From Oxytricha trifallax (taxonomy: Eukaryota; Ciliophora; Spirotrichea; Sporadotrichida; Oxytrichidae), in contig ARYC01000255.1 in NCBI GenBank assembly GCA_000711775.1, positions 1-64,000 of the forward strand: a DNA stretch of 64,000 bases, in the 5' to 3' direction. How positions within the stretch are numbered: the stretch's first letter is position 1; every line of letters begins with the position of its first letter. Positions 44,650 to 56,677 of this stretch are shown here, one piece after another. Under the pieces are notes generated by a model. The model was not told the origin of the DNA, made no database searches, and saw only the letters and a list, made by a program, of their open reading frames with translations. Both the position numbers and the translations under genes were made by a program.

Positions 44650-47600
44650 TTTGAGTTCTGAATTAGTTAATAACATTTTAGTAAACAGGCATTTAATTAT
44701 TTAAAGTTTAGTATTGTTCCCGAGGATCTTATACATTTCTCTATCTTCTTGTTTTTTAATTTAAGGTTTTATTGTTTTAAAGTATTTGTTAAACTTCATT
44801 TATCTTTTTTAAGTCATCTACTTGATACTTTTTAAGAACCTCATCTTCAAATTCTTCATTTAAATCTAATATGTCGCTTGGATTAAAACTTTCTTAGGGT
44901 AGCGTTGGTTATTAAAAGTTTTATTAATTTATTTTTAATTTATAATTATAAGCCTTTTGATTGCTATCGAAAATCAATATTAAATCGAAAAATACCAAGA
45001 ATATATAATTTTACCATTAAAGATTTCAAAGAGTTATATGATAAAATATTACCTTAAATTAGGTACTTTTCGATAAAAAGTTTTCCTCTTAAATTACGAT
45101 ATAAAATAATCATTTAGGCTCCATACCTTATAGTTTAATATACATCCTTTATATTTCTTCCTATATAGTATCTCTATTTAATTCTGAATAATGCATCTTC
45201 TCAAAATCCTAAAATGTATAACTTGGATTTTTCTTTTGCTGTTTGATTTTTTGAGTGTTTATTTAATTCATATTGTTGACTTTTGAAGTTATTTATTAAG
45301 CAGCTATCTAAGCTAACTTTTAGCGATTTATATTTTTGTATTTTTATGCCAATTCCTCTCTATCTTAAGACGCCTTCTCTTACGCCTCTCGTTCAGTTTA
45401 TAGTCTTTCCTAAATCTTTTTCATCTTAATTTCTTGCATCTACTTCCGAACTTGATCATTTTAAGTTTTCTTAGTTTCTATGTCAATCTTAATGCTAATA
45501 GGATCTTTAGATTCTAATGCCATTGGTGACTTAGAGTGAGTACTGAAAGGCATTTGAACGCCTTTCATTTTCTTGCGGAATTTCAAGGGATCGGCACATT
45601 CCAAGAAATTTATGAGTTCATCTCTAGCCTGATCTTCACTCATTGCTTAGTACACTCCAATTTGATATTTTAACTTATCTCTTGTCTGTTTAAGTGATTC
45701 CAGCTTGTCATAATTTGAGTCTGAGGGAGGAATAATCGAAATATCGTCATATAATCTTGTCTCTTATACTCTCAACTCACTATTGATGTTTGTTGATTTT
45801 TAAGCTTGGGAAACCAGTTCGTTAGCATCATCTTTGTCCGTATTTGAATGTGCTAAAATATTTTACATTTGAATGTTTGGAGGCAGAGCGCCTTGAAGAT
45901 CATTAGACTAGTACTTATTCTTTAAAGCCTATTAAGCAACTGTCATTACAAATCCTGTTGCATTTTTCAAGGCTTCAATTGGTGAAATTGTAAACCCTGC
46001 AATGAATTAATAAACAAAGTTAGGGACTCTGAATAAACAATTAAGATAGATTTTAATGGCTTTTGCCTTATAATAAATATTATGCCATACTTGCTTATAA
46101 TTCAAATATCTTATTTTAAGTTTTAGATTTCTGAGTGAACATATACTCTAAACTTCCTTTTTAAAGTTCAAGTAGTTGCTTAACAACATAAAATATAATT
46201 CTTTTATATTTAATAATAAACACATCTCTTATTATTATTGTTATTATACATATTGTTTTAGGTACTTCAAGTTATTAAACTTATATATTTGAATTAATAT
46301 CAGGCTTATACTGTTATTACTCATCTATTAATTGCTGTACTTTAAACTATTATAAATCTTATTCAAGTTCTCCTAACTTCTTCTAAGTCTCTTCTATTTT
46401 TACTTTTACATATTCAGATCCTAATTTTACAAGGGATTTCTGGAATTGCTCAATCTTCAAAGGTTTATGACTATCTGATGATTTTTTGTATACCTCCGTT
46501 ATTTTTGTCTTGCTCACAGGTACATTAAAGTCTTTGCAAAATATTAAATATTCTCCTAAATTAACTTCATTCATGATTTCTTTTAGATCGTCAAATTACT
46601 TGTTCAAAGGAATATGCTATCGGCTGTAAAAATTGAATATTTCTAATAATCCTCTTTTTCTAGCTTACTCGATTTCCTCTTTGTTTGCTTGTGGGCCATT
46701 GAGTTAACTTTGCTTATCATAATCTTCTAATTACGAAATTAGAATGTTAAGAAGTTTTTCCATTTCCCCTTTTTGCCATTAACTTTTGAAATTACTCGTT
46801 TTTATGAGTCTTTGATACTTTTGAATAGAATTCACTAAATTTCTTCTATATAAATCGTCTTCTTTGTATATTTTAACACTTTTTTGTGCTAGACCTCCCT
46901 AAACTACTTTTTTCTCAACTTTGCTTTTAATTCCTCCTTCTGAAAGTTCCAACAAGCCCTTTTTGCCTTCTCTACGAGTTGGTATTTTCATAAGTTAAGC
47001 TTCATTGTCCATAGACCCAGTTTCAAATTCTTCATTAATGTCCTTCTCAGTTGACATAAAGAAAAAGTCATCGAGCTAGTTTATAGTGTTGTCTAGCTCT
47101 TCTTACTTTATTCTTTCCTAAACTAAATATTTCTCATATTCATCATCAGATGGAATCAGAACAACTGTGGATTCCTTTGCAAAGAATTTATCAATCTTTA
47201 GCAAGAAATAATCGACTGTAAAACCAAAGCTACCAAGCTTCTTAGCATGTAACAAACCTTCGTCTATAAATTTGACATGCTTAGTGTGCATTGCATTGAT
47301 TTTATTTGGGTTTAAGTAAGTATCTTAACCCCTTAAAAGTGACTACTTCTTATATAATTTTGCCTGCTCTTAAGAAAGTCCAAGGTAAATATATTTCTCA
47401 AATTTCACAACACAATCAGGGTCATTCTCCGTAGGAACATATCCTTGCATATATTAGTCAAAACTTATAAGTTTACAGTTTATAATTTCACAAAAGTCCT
47501 CTAATAGGGGCACTAATTATGATATTGGGACATATCCATAGGGTTCCTGCTTATAGAATGGTATTTTGACTTTTGATTTGGATTTTGAAGATTTAAATTT

Positions 47601-48537
47601 AGGAGAGTCAAATTCATCTTCGTCATCGCTTATCAATGTTTAGGGTCTAGAGAAACCTTTAGTCTCCAAGTAATATAAATTAAAATACATAAATCTTTAA
47701 CATCAATTATATCGGTCTAGAAGGTCTATAATTTCCTTTTTATGATTAGCCACCTTAAAGCATATCAATTATAAACTTCTGATTCTTTATGCTTCTTTCG
47801 GATCTTAATTTTCCAAGGTATATGCAGAAAAAAATCCCTCTTTTCTACGTTTTTCTCTGATTATAGTATCCTCTCTAAATGCTTTCTGCTTCTCTTCTTC
47901 TAATTTTTAGGGGTCTATTGGGTTGTCTCTAAGGTATTTCATGTAGATTATGTGATGAGAAAATGCAAGGTTTAGATCTTCTAGACTCACAGCCATTAAA
48001 GTTTATCCTATTAAAATCTTATTAGTAACCATTTAAACACTGCGATGCTGAATCTTAAATAAATATAAATGCGGTTGTTTACTTACTGAGATGAAATTTA
48101 TGGTTGAAATAGTCTTTGAAAGGTTCCATGTCATGTCCGACTATATCTTCTACTTTGGACATAAATGTAGGCAAATCCTACACTTTTATCAATTTTCTTG
48201 CATGAAATTGTATATCCGAGGAACTATCCTATGGCTTATATTTTTATATTTTTATATTTTTTCGAAAACCATTTTCAAATCAATACCCTTCTCTTTTAGC
48301 TTTTTATACCTTATCAATTATAAATAAAAACATATATTCTAGAGACAGTTACTCGAATATTTGTTTGATCTAATCAGCAGCCTCAGCATAAGATTATTCA
48401 ATCTCGTCAATGTCCTAGTATTTATTTCCCTGAAAAATCTTCATGACAACATTCATCGTTTTTTAATATTTATCTCCCTTTTCTGTAGCCTATCTAGAAA
48501 TCGGCAAGGATGGTCCGCGAGCTAAGTCATTTCCCAT
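44650..48537 (-). CDS. Large uncharacterised cytoplasmic protein
   Basis: Starts MGNDLARGPSLPISRQATEK at 48537. Long conserved-looking stretches include KLEEEKQKAFREDTIIREKR, EPYGYVPISQLVPLLEDFCE, GFTVDYFLLKIDKFFAKEST, and near 46570 NEVNLGEYLIFCKDFNVPVS with LKIEQFQKSLVKLG, which resembles a degenerate EF-hand-like pair. Further down come SEDQARDELINFLECADPLK and a basic Gln-rich tail. The gene is mostly acidic and helical, with several unresolved inserts (about 46000-46330, 48010-48090 and 48220-48330). No family is recognised. Confidence 0.6.
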
Positions 48538-49094
48538 TGTACTTTTGATGTATTATTATTTTAAAGAATTAATCTATTTATATTTTTTATTAATTTAGGG
48601 AAAGTAATTTGATTAAAGATTAAATATATTTATAGTCAATTTTTCAACTTAAATTAATTTAAAATTTTCTAAAAATAGGTTAAATGATAGTATTTAACTT
48701 CTTCAACTTCTAATCCTAATTAATTTTAATAATATCTCTAATTTTAACATGAATTATAGTGTTCTAAGAAAATGACTCAAAAAGTAAATCTCTGCAAGGT
48801 TTATAAGGGTATTCATTTGCGGCTGTGCTTATCATGTGATATATCTGTTTGGAGGGATTTTTTTTAGAGAACTAGAAGTTGTAGATTTGATGACTGCTAT
48901 TTCAAATTGTTTCAAAGTCAATTCATTATGATATTTAAATGATGGTTTGATATATATATATATATATATTAATTGTGATTTTGTAAAAATAAAATTTGTC
49001 AAATTATTCATTAACTACTAACATGAATTATCAATACAAAGTCAAAGAATCAAGTACTCTTTGTTTACTGAACTAATTAAATTAACACAATTCA
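48538..49094. other. Intergenic with (TA)n microsatellite at 48949-48969
   Basis: A run of about ten TA units lies at 48949-48969; otherwise AT-rich spacer without coding signal. Confidence 0.6.
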
Positions 49095-49712
49095 TCATAT
49101 TACAAACAGTCTCTACATTCCATTTAGCAAATCCTAATCTTTTATTTGCCTTTCTTCCCTTTCTCTATCTATCTCTTCGCGTATCCCTGCAATCTCAGCT
49201 TTAACCATATCTTCTAACTTGTCACTCTCCTCCTTCACTTTCCAATTAAATTCCAAAATCCTTCTTGTAAGTTCTCGTTCCATGCCATCTCTTTCTGACT
49301 CAAGCTATTTCAAAGATTTTTAAAGAACTTTTTCTTTAAAGTCTTGCTCCCTGTCAACCACTTTTTCTTAATAGAGATCAGTCTGTTCATATTGCAATGC
49401 CAATTCAGTTTTCATGTTATTGATAACTTAATTGCATTCTTAATCAAATTGATTGATCTTTAGTCTGTTATCTGTAAGATCTTGAATCAGCTTAGGCTCC
49501 CAATTTCCCAAGTTTGACTCTATCGAGCTTACTTTTTAAGTAAGCTGTTAAATTTCTTGCTCAAATTTAGATATCAATCTAGTTTCTAGTTAAGTACCAG
49601 CCTCATGCAAATGAGTATGAAGTTTGCGTTAGTTTTCTATTCTAAACTAAACTTCTCTTTTTAGCTTATCTTCAAGCTTTTAAATCATCTCTTGAAGTTA
49701 AGCATTTATCAT
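49095..49712 (-). CDS. Coiled-coil protein, SF-assemblin-like character
   Basis: A single frame of about 205 codons from MINAQLQEMIQKLEDKLKRE to LLNGMQRLFVI with TGA 49097-49095. Almost the whole chain is a heptad-rich coiled coil (HTHLHEAGTQLETRLISKFE, LESERDGMERELTRRILEFN, REEIDREREGRQIKDQ). Length and Arg/Glu-rich heptads recall striated-fibre assemblin/giardin proteins of basal-body rootlets, but the defining repeats cannot be confirmed by eye. No IES or intron is needed. Confidence 0.65.
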
Positions 49713-49826
49713 TTTGAATTTATGTATTATTGCAATGATTTAATATTATGACTTTATAGCTCTAAGCATATGATAAATTGAAAGTTAAATTGTAATTAGC
49801 ATATTTCTGATTTAATTCACTTATAT

Positions 49827-52800
49827 TCAATTTTAAAAGATACTCATTTTATAAGGGCTACTTTAGTCTGAAGCTTTCTATTTGCTTACTCTGGCAAATT
49901 GAGTGTTTTTGCCAGTTGAGCATTCACTAATTAGCTATTCAACTCTATACAACAGATCTTTCTCACTCATTGATATTTGTTCTGACCGACACCCGACCCC
50001 CCCGTACCCTCCTTCTTGGTAGTACCCCCCTTCTTGGTAGTACCCCCCGTACCCCTCCTAAAATATCCTATTTCATATCAAATTTTTTATCCTTAGGGTC
50101 TAAATCGATTTCCTTCTTGACATCTCGATATCATAAATTCTATTTTTTTATATATAAAATTTCATAATTTTATCAAAATTTATAAATTCGATATTAATGC
50201 CTTATATGATTTGATTTTTAAGTTTTGACAAGTTTCACAATGTTTTTCAAAATTTTTTTGCCTATCCTTTGTGAAAAATATATAAAAAATAATTTTCAAT
50301 TACAAATTTTAAAATTTAATTATTGACTACCATACACAAATATTATTCTAAAATTTTTTTTCACTTAAATCAACTTCATTCGACTTCATTACAAGAAAGA
50401 GTATGATTAATTTTTCAAATTTTATAATTTTTTCATTAACAATTACTAAATATTGAAAATTTTTATTTTGAAAAATTAATCATACTCTTTCTTGTAATGA
50501 AGTCGAATGAAGTTGATTTAAGTGAAAAAAAATTTTAGAATAATATTTGTGTATGGTAGTCAATAAAAATTAATTATAAATTAAATTTTAATATTTTTAA
50601 TGGAAAATTATTTTTTATATATTTTTCACAAAGGATAGGCAAAAAAATGTTGAAAAATATTGTGAAACTTGTCAAAACTTAAAAATATCAAATCATATAA
50701 GGCATTAATATAGAATTTATAAATTTTGATAAAATTATGAAATTTTATATATAAAAAAATAAAATTTATGATATCGAGAAGGAAATCGATTTAGACCCTG
50801 AGGATAAAAATTTGATATGAAATAGGATATTTTAGGAGGGGTACGGGGGGTACTACCAAGAAGGAGGGTACGGGGGGGGGTCGGGTGTTGGTCAGAACAG
50901 ATATTGTAGAGTTGTTTGTAGTTCCAGCAGTAGTTGAACCTCTTCTGGAATCAGGACTTGCCATAGAGGTATTTTTTGATTCTCCTAAACTCATATTTTA
51001 CCTTAAAATACCTCGGGCTTCTTTCAAGCTTATAAGAGCCTTATCTTGATTTCCAATGCTAAAATAGATAAAGCCTATTCTGTAATAAGGATTTGCAAGA
51101 CTTGAATGCTAAACTCCATAATGATGCTAAAGTATATTAATTTCTGATTAGGTATATTCCAGAGATCTTTCGTACTTCTTAATGTTCAAGTAAAGCGAAG
51201 CCAAAGATTGATACAAAAATTATAGCTACTAATCGTTCTAATTAGACACTAACTTTTTCTTTAACTTTAAGCAATCCTTAAAGTTATTAATTGCTTTGTT
51301 GTAATCTTGCTTCATTCTATAAATTATGCCTAAATCATTATAGACTTCCATAAGGAGCTAGTTATTAGGATTTTATTTGCTACTATTTTATATTAACAAG
51401 TTGACACATTTTTCAAAGTAGAAAGAAGCTTTCTCGTAGTTCTTGATTGCTTTGTATGTTTATCCAAGAGATTGATATATTTGATGCATGCTAAAATACT
51501 CGTTTCCACTGTTGAGCTTTTATTGAATAGGAAGATTCTTGTTAAAGTACTCAAGAGCCCCTTCATTCAAATTTTAGAGCTATAGTAACACTCCCATATT
51601 ATAATAAGATTAAGCTGTGTTAATATTACATTCTCCATAAATATTCAACTTGATATGCAGAGCTCTTTCAAAGAATTGCTAAGATTTCTAATAGAACTTC
51701 TTGTCTCTCAAAACTAAAGCAATTATGTCGTAGAGTGAAGATCTCTAAACTGAATTTTCTGGGAAGTGCTCTCTGATTTAATCTAGATAACCAGTGTAAT
51801 AATTCAATGCTTCATCATGATTGCATTTAGCCCATTCAATCTAGCCTTTAAATAGCTATTACTTGAAAGACTGAAGCTAAAATTCACCGTATAACTAGAC
51901 ACTATGATTATGCATTTTTGTGATTGAGCTCTTTGCTTCCTCGTAGCTTCCCTTTAGTATTTATGATTCAATAATCTTTTCTTGGTACTCTTAAACTTTA
52001 TAGCTCCTATAGTCTCCGCTAGTATTGGATAGGCACATTTGAAAACTTTCAGTATCAACATTATGCTTCCGTTGTTTATCTTTCTTTAGTTCATAAATCT
52101 TTGCACGAATATCATTGTACTTTAACATTAACTTAGTGTTATTGTATAAGTTGCCCTCTGGATTTCCTTGCTAACTCATTTTGATTTGTGATTCCACACT
52201 TTGTAATTTTACTACAGCATCGTTAAGATCATTGATTTCAATAAGTAGTTCTATCATATCCATCATTAATGAAGTTTTTTCCTCTATATTTTACTAGAAA
52301 TGCATGTTTAATATAAATAAGGCTTGTTTTATATCTTTCAAAGCAAGTTTTTAATTGTTGTACTAGAGCCTATAGATTTTTGCCCTTTTTATGTGAAAAT
52401 CTTTTATTTTTTACTATAAAATTACACCACTCTCCTCTTGCATAAACAAATTTGTAATTTGAAATAATAATGTTGTTAATAACATAATACTTTATGCAAT
52501 TACCCATATTTCTAGTATGTTTCTAGATCTAGCGAAATAGAACACAAGTAAATGGCAAATTAGTAATTTTCCTCAAGAATATTTTAGTCTATTAAGAAGT
52601 TTAAAACTTCCTAATTGCAAAAAACAAAAGTTTTTATTCTTGATATTAGAACTTTAAGGATCTGCTTATTTTTTGAAAAGTTGTTTATGTCTGTTTAAAT
52701 CTCTCTGTCAATCATGTTAAGTATTTAGATTTCTACAGTACTTAAAATATTGTAAGAAATCATTTCCTTTACATTTTGCATTTTGAAGCATTCTAAGAGT

Positions 52801-54590
52801 GCAGCGACATCATTGAATTTTATGCTTTACTCTGAATAATTCTGGCTCTATAAGAATAAACTGTGACAGTATATCTTATTGAATTTGAACAATTCTTTTC
52901 GGTAATTCTTATTAAAAACATCTCGAACTTCTTTGGTGTAACAATATCTTTCATCGTATCTTTTCAGTTTGTATATTTCATAATTTCTCATTGTGTTTCC
53001 ATCTCCAAATATGTCATGATCAATATCATCTGTTCTCGAAGTATCAATTCTACTTGAATCATTATGATTGTCATTTTCAATTTAAGTAGAGATAAGTGGT
53101 CTGCCATCCTTTGTGAGAACACTTGAATAAATGAAACTTTTGAATTTAACAGTTTAAGTTTGCCTATCAATCAGAATTTCATCTGGTCTAATGCCACTTA
53201 GGACAACTCCATTTTTATGTAAGTATCGTAAACTTTACATAGCCTTGAAAAAGTAATGCATGTATTTTGCTATAGAAAAGTGATCCTTATGTTCTCTGAT
53301 TTGCCCATGCCAAATTCCTTGTGAAATCACTGAGTGATCCCTGGGGTCTCTAATCAGATGATATAAATCATGAAGTGAAAGATCGGGCTCTTCAATAATT
53401 ACAAGGTAGTCCGAGACACTCTAATCTAAGGCATTGATCATAATTATCTCTTCTTTAACTTCGTTTACATAATTTTGGTCGTAAATTAGTTTTTGAAGTT
53501 AGGCTTCAAACACTAAATCCTCAAGTATGCCTAATTCATTTATGTTAATCTATTTTCCTTCTTTTGGTAATTTAAGCTTTACTTGTTCATATCCTTTTTA
53601 GTTTACTCTGAAAGTGTATGAGGTCTCTGTCTCATATTGCATTTAAACTTTATTAATGTTTTAGAATTAGTGCGAGTATTTTAAAAGTGACATTACTTTC
53701 TCTAGCAATCTTGTTTCTCTAATGTAACTATTTTCATGTTAATGATGATCATCTTCTTTATGTATTTCAAGTGGCTGAATATTTATTATTTAGTTTACTC
53801 CCATAATATCTATAAGTGAGTCCCCATGAGTTGAATGAAAGAGGTCATAGATTTTACTATTTATTAGAATCTTCTTATGCTGGCCTCCTTGATTAGAAGG
53901 TAACCTAGTTGACAAATCGAAATTGATTGATGGGGCTCCTTAGTTTTGACCAGATCTTGGGCCTTGAAATTCTCCAAAAATCAGCAATAGTTTAATGTAA
54001 AACAATATAAAGTCAAATTAAAGTTTTCCATTAGTGTAGAAAGTGGAACTTGTCAAAGTTTCATATTCTATTAAATCATCTCCATGTTAAAGCCCAGCAG
54101 TAAGAGCGCTAATATTCATAGAACAAAGTAGCTATCTTTTTCTTCTGACATTTTCATCATTTGAGTTATTTAAGTCCTCATCTACGATTTCATCAATGTT
54201 CTCTCCATGTGGAGAAAATGGATTATTCTTTTATCTTGTGTAGCTTCGTAAATTACTCTAAGTTGAAGCAATTGTTTCACCCTAATTGTCTCCATAGAAC
54301 TTTTAAACTTGAGAGCAAATTTTAATTGGCATATGGCTTATAACCATTTAAAATCTAAAATAACAGGTTTCTTAGGTTTAGTTGAATCTTAATTTGAATT
54401 CACTCAATTTGCTTGTTAAGGAGCCTCCTTATTTATTGGCTTCAATTTCAGCTTTACTCCTAGGACTGTAGTATACCTTTTATTGTAAGTTGAATGTTGG
54501 ATTATCTGAAAAATTTGATTAATCGACGGTGTTAGTAGCATGAAGCATGTCTTCGCGTCGCACACAGCAACATGAATTGGTGTTACCCAT
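49827..54590 (-). CDS. N-myristoylated pseudokinase with TPR repeats, split by a foldback insert
   Basis: Starts MGNTNSCCCVRREDMLHATN: Gly2 with Ser6 fits N-myristoylation, and three cysteines fit palmitoylation, so it is likely membrane-anchored. A kinase-like domain follows (LLEKVMSLLKYSHQFQNINK, YFFKAMQSLRYLHKNGVVLS, then GIRPDEILIDRQT). At the catalytic loop HRDLKPEN is replaced by LSGIRPDE, and the DFG position reads SFI, so catalysis is unlikely. The C-terminal half has TPR repeats (YQSLASLYLNIKKYERSLEY, YYRIGFIYFSIGNQDKALIS). The extreme C-terminus lies beyond a 928-bp foldback insert: NNSTIS joins MSEKDLLYRVEQLIS in frame; TGA 49829-49827. Confidence 0.75.
49972..50905. mobile_element. 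Foldback element with C/G-run ends, 928 bp, 6-bp direct repeat GATATT
   Basis: GATATT at 49972-49977 and 50900-50905 bounds a long inverted repeat. The arms begin TGTTCTGACC, then ACACCCGACCCCCC (left) and its complement (right), include CTTGGTAGTACCCCCC blocks (two copies left, one right), and continue as about 400 bp of AT-rich arm meeting near 50440. Removing the insert with one GATATT copy joins NNSTIS to MSEKDLL in frame in the pseudokinase-TPR gene. No protein is encoded inside; the apparent frames over the arms are products of the palindrome. Confidence 0.9.
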
Positions 54591-54768
54591 TTCTTAACTT
54601 CTTATAAAAATTATTCGCTTTAATATACTAATTTATTATACTAGAGCCTTTGCAAGTATCCTACATCACTTTAAATAATTTTCGTATTAAATTTTATCCA
54701 GTCATTTCCTACTTTTATTAAAGAGAATAATTAATATTGCAATTAGAATTGATTATTTATTCTATGAA

Positions 54769-55881
54769 TCAGTTAACATTTTAAATAATAACATCTATGT
54801 TACATTCTCCATTATCAAAACTTTCATATAGAATAGTAGTATAATCTATCTATTTCTCATCTGACTTAATATATTCACTATTAGTTATCCCAAAGTTAAT
54901 ATTGCTTAAACTCTATTCTTAGCTTATTGTTTAATTATACATCTATGGACCTTGAGCAAGATTCAGAGGTTTTTAATGCTTCAAAGAATTTTATAATTCT
55001 CTGAGTTTATCTCCTTCAAATGTCATTATCACTCTATTCCAAATTTTTTGAATAAATGTTAAATTTTACTTCTTCGTAATTTCAATGAGTGCTTTGTCTT
55101 TAATTTCGAGTAATCGTTCTTGATTCAATTTCAAAGTGAAAGCAAATGTGAAATCACATTCATCACCATCTAAAATGGAATTTGTTAAAGCGAAATATAT
55201 TGGGTAGATCTTACCTTCTTATTAATGATTGTTAAGTTTCTAGAGTCTCTAAATATTTAACAAAAGGTGTTTGAATATTCTTTGAGCATACTCATCAAAT
55301 TCATCTATTGATAAATATCTCAGCTATTCCATGTTTAAATATAAATTTACTATTTAATGTTTGTAATTTTTATTGTAGAGCACATTACTTCCTCATCAAC
55401 TTGCTAGCTCTCTTGGGTTTCACATACTCTTAATATTTTTACTCCGAATTCCTCGATTAAGCTCTGTGCTTGAAATTTGCATTAGATCAGTTTGCAGCTT
55501 AAATGATAGATTATTTGCTAAACTTACTTTAGAAATCATGAGCTCAATCTAATCACAAAACTATAGAAGGGAATAAGAGTTAATTCAGAAAATAAATGCA
55601 ATTTTATTACTTAGTTCATTACTGCTTTGATGTCCTCATCGTTCACATATGGTATATGAATTCCAAATATTTTCTTCAATTTAAACGATTCTTTCGGGTA
55701 TATATCAGAAATCTAAAAGAAAAGATGGTTATCTCCACTCTTTTACTATTTTAAAGTTTACCCATAAAAATATTGAAGTGATTGCTTTAATGAAAACTTA
55801 AAATTCCTAAGTACTTTCTATGTTTCAATTCAACATTAATATAGATAAAATTATACATTTATAAGTGATTGCTGATTCCAT
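54769..55881 (-). CDS. Uncharacterised protein, IES-interrupted
   Basis: Starts MESAITYK at 55881, then an insert, then ETQKVLRNFKFSLKQSLQYF, another insert, ISDIYPKESFKLKKIFGIHI, and a later frame ending SFDNGECNIDVIIQNVN at TGA 54771-54769. The repeated short inserts fit IESs, but pointers were not fixed. No domain is recognised. It lies head-to-tail upstream of the pseudokinase gene, 178 bp away, and divergent from the U3-like RNA. Confidence 0.5.
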
Positions 55882-56004
55882 GTTTTGTAATTAATAAAAT
55901 TAGAAATGTGATTTAAATTAATTAATTTTTAAAGCAATAATAGTTAACCCATTAATAATTTGGTAGAGACTACTATTTAATGAAAGCTCTGTGATTAGAA
56001 AGTT

Positions 56005-56238
56005 AAGACTGTACTCGTACAGGATCGTTTCTATAGTAGAAACGTCTGATTTGCACTAACAAATTAGACAATAATCTAATCCAGGATGATAAGAAATACA
56101 CATCCACTCGTAAAGCGAGATAAGTTCCTCCGCTGTGATCGCCGCAAGGCTGATTCGGTGCGAAGAGTGAAGACCGTCCTCTAGCCAGCTCTTCACAGAG
56201 CAGGCCAAGAGTGAGGGTGGATGTGAGGTTGACTGGAC
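56005..56238 (+). ncRNA. U3-like small nucleolar RNA
   Basis: A GC-rich island in AT-rich DNA begins AAGACTGTACT, followed by CAGGATCGTTTCTATAGT. This closely resembles the conserved 5' region of U3 snoRNA (box A' and box A, which pairs with pre-18S rRNA). Further in are CAGGATGATAAG (box C'-like), GAAGAGTGAAGACCG (box B-like, consensus near GAGCGUGAA), and near the end GAGGTTGACTGG, like the GGUCUGAGUGG box D end. A long-range stem CACATCCAC/GTGGATGTG and hairpins are visible. U3 acts in 18S rRNA processing in the nucleolus. The 3' half is less well conserved; an antisense frame across it is a shadow. Confidence 0.72.
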
Positions 56239-56677
56239 TTGGAGCCCCCCAATAAAAAGGAATTAGTTTGATTAGATACTTAACTATACTATATGATAAT
56301 AAATACCTTAATAAGTAATGTATATATATATAACCTAATAGAACAAGCATGTAAACAGTATATATAGATCACATATAAGAAATTAGGTAATTTCGATTTA
56401 GTATTAGACTGATGAAATTTCCCCATAAATATCACATAAATGAGTATTAAATAGAGGTGAAATTATTGAGTGTCATTAAATTTATAAGTTAAATTAACTT
56501 TCATAAAAACTTAATTAGCAATTTTATACTTAAATTTATCTTAGTTTGAAAGTTTTAAGAGATTTATTTTGATGGCTTTTAATTAACCGGATGATGATTA
56601 TACGCAAGATACTTCCAAATATGTTTATATATGTTATAAATTTATGTATAGACCTTAATTTTATGTTGATATAATAA
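56239..56677. other. Intergenic, AT-rich
   Basis: Flank of the U3-like gene and 3' region of the zuotin-like gene; a weak Arg/Ile/Lys-rich minus frame here is likely chance. Confidence 0.45.

Noticed and set aside
48949..48969. (TA)n run as a regulatory element or recombination site
   Set aside because: Simple dinucleotide repeat in AT-rich DNA; a second one at 61909-61933 shows it is not specific.
56003..56350. 115-codon minus-strand frame across the GC-rich island
   Set aside because: It is antisense to the U3-like RNA, whose conserved 5' box explains the composition; the frame has no recognisable protein features.
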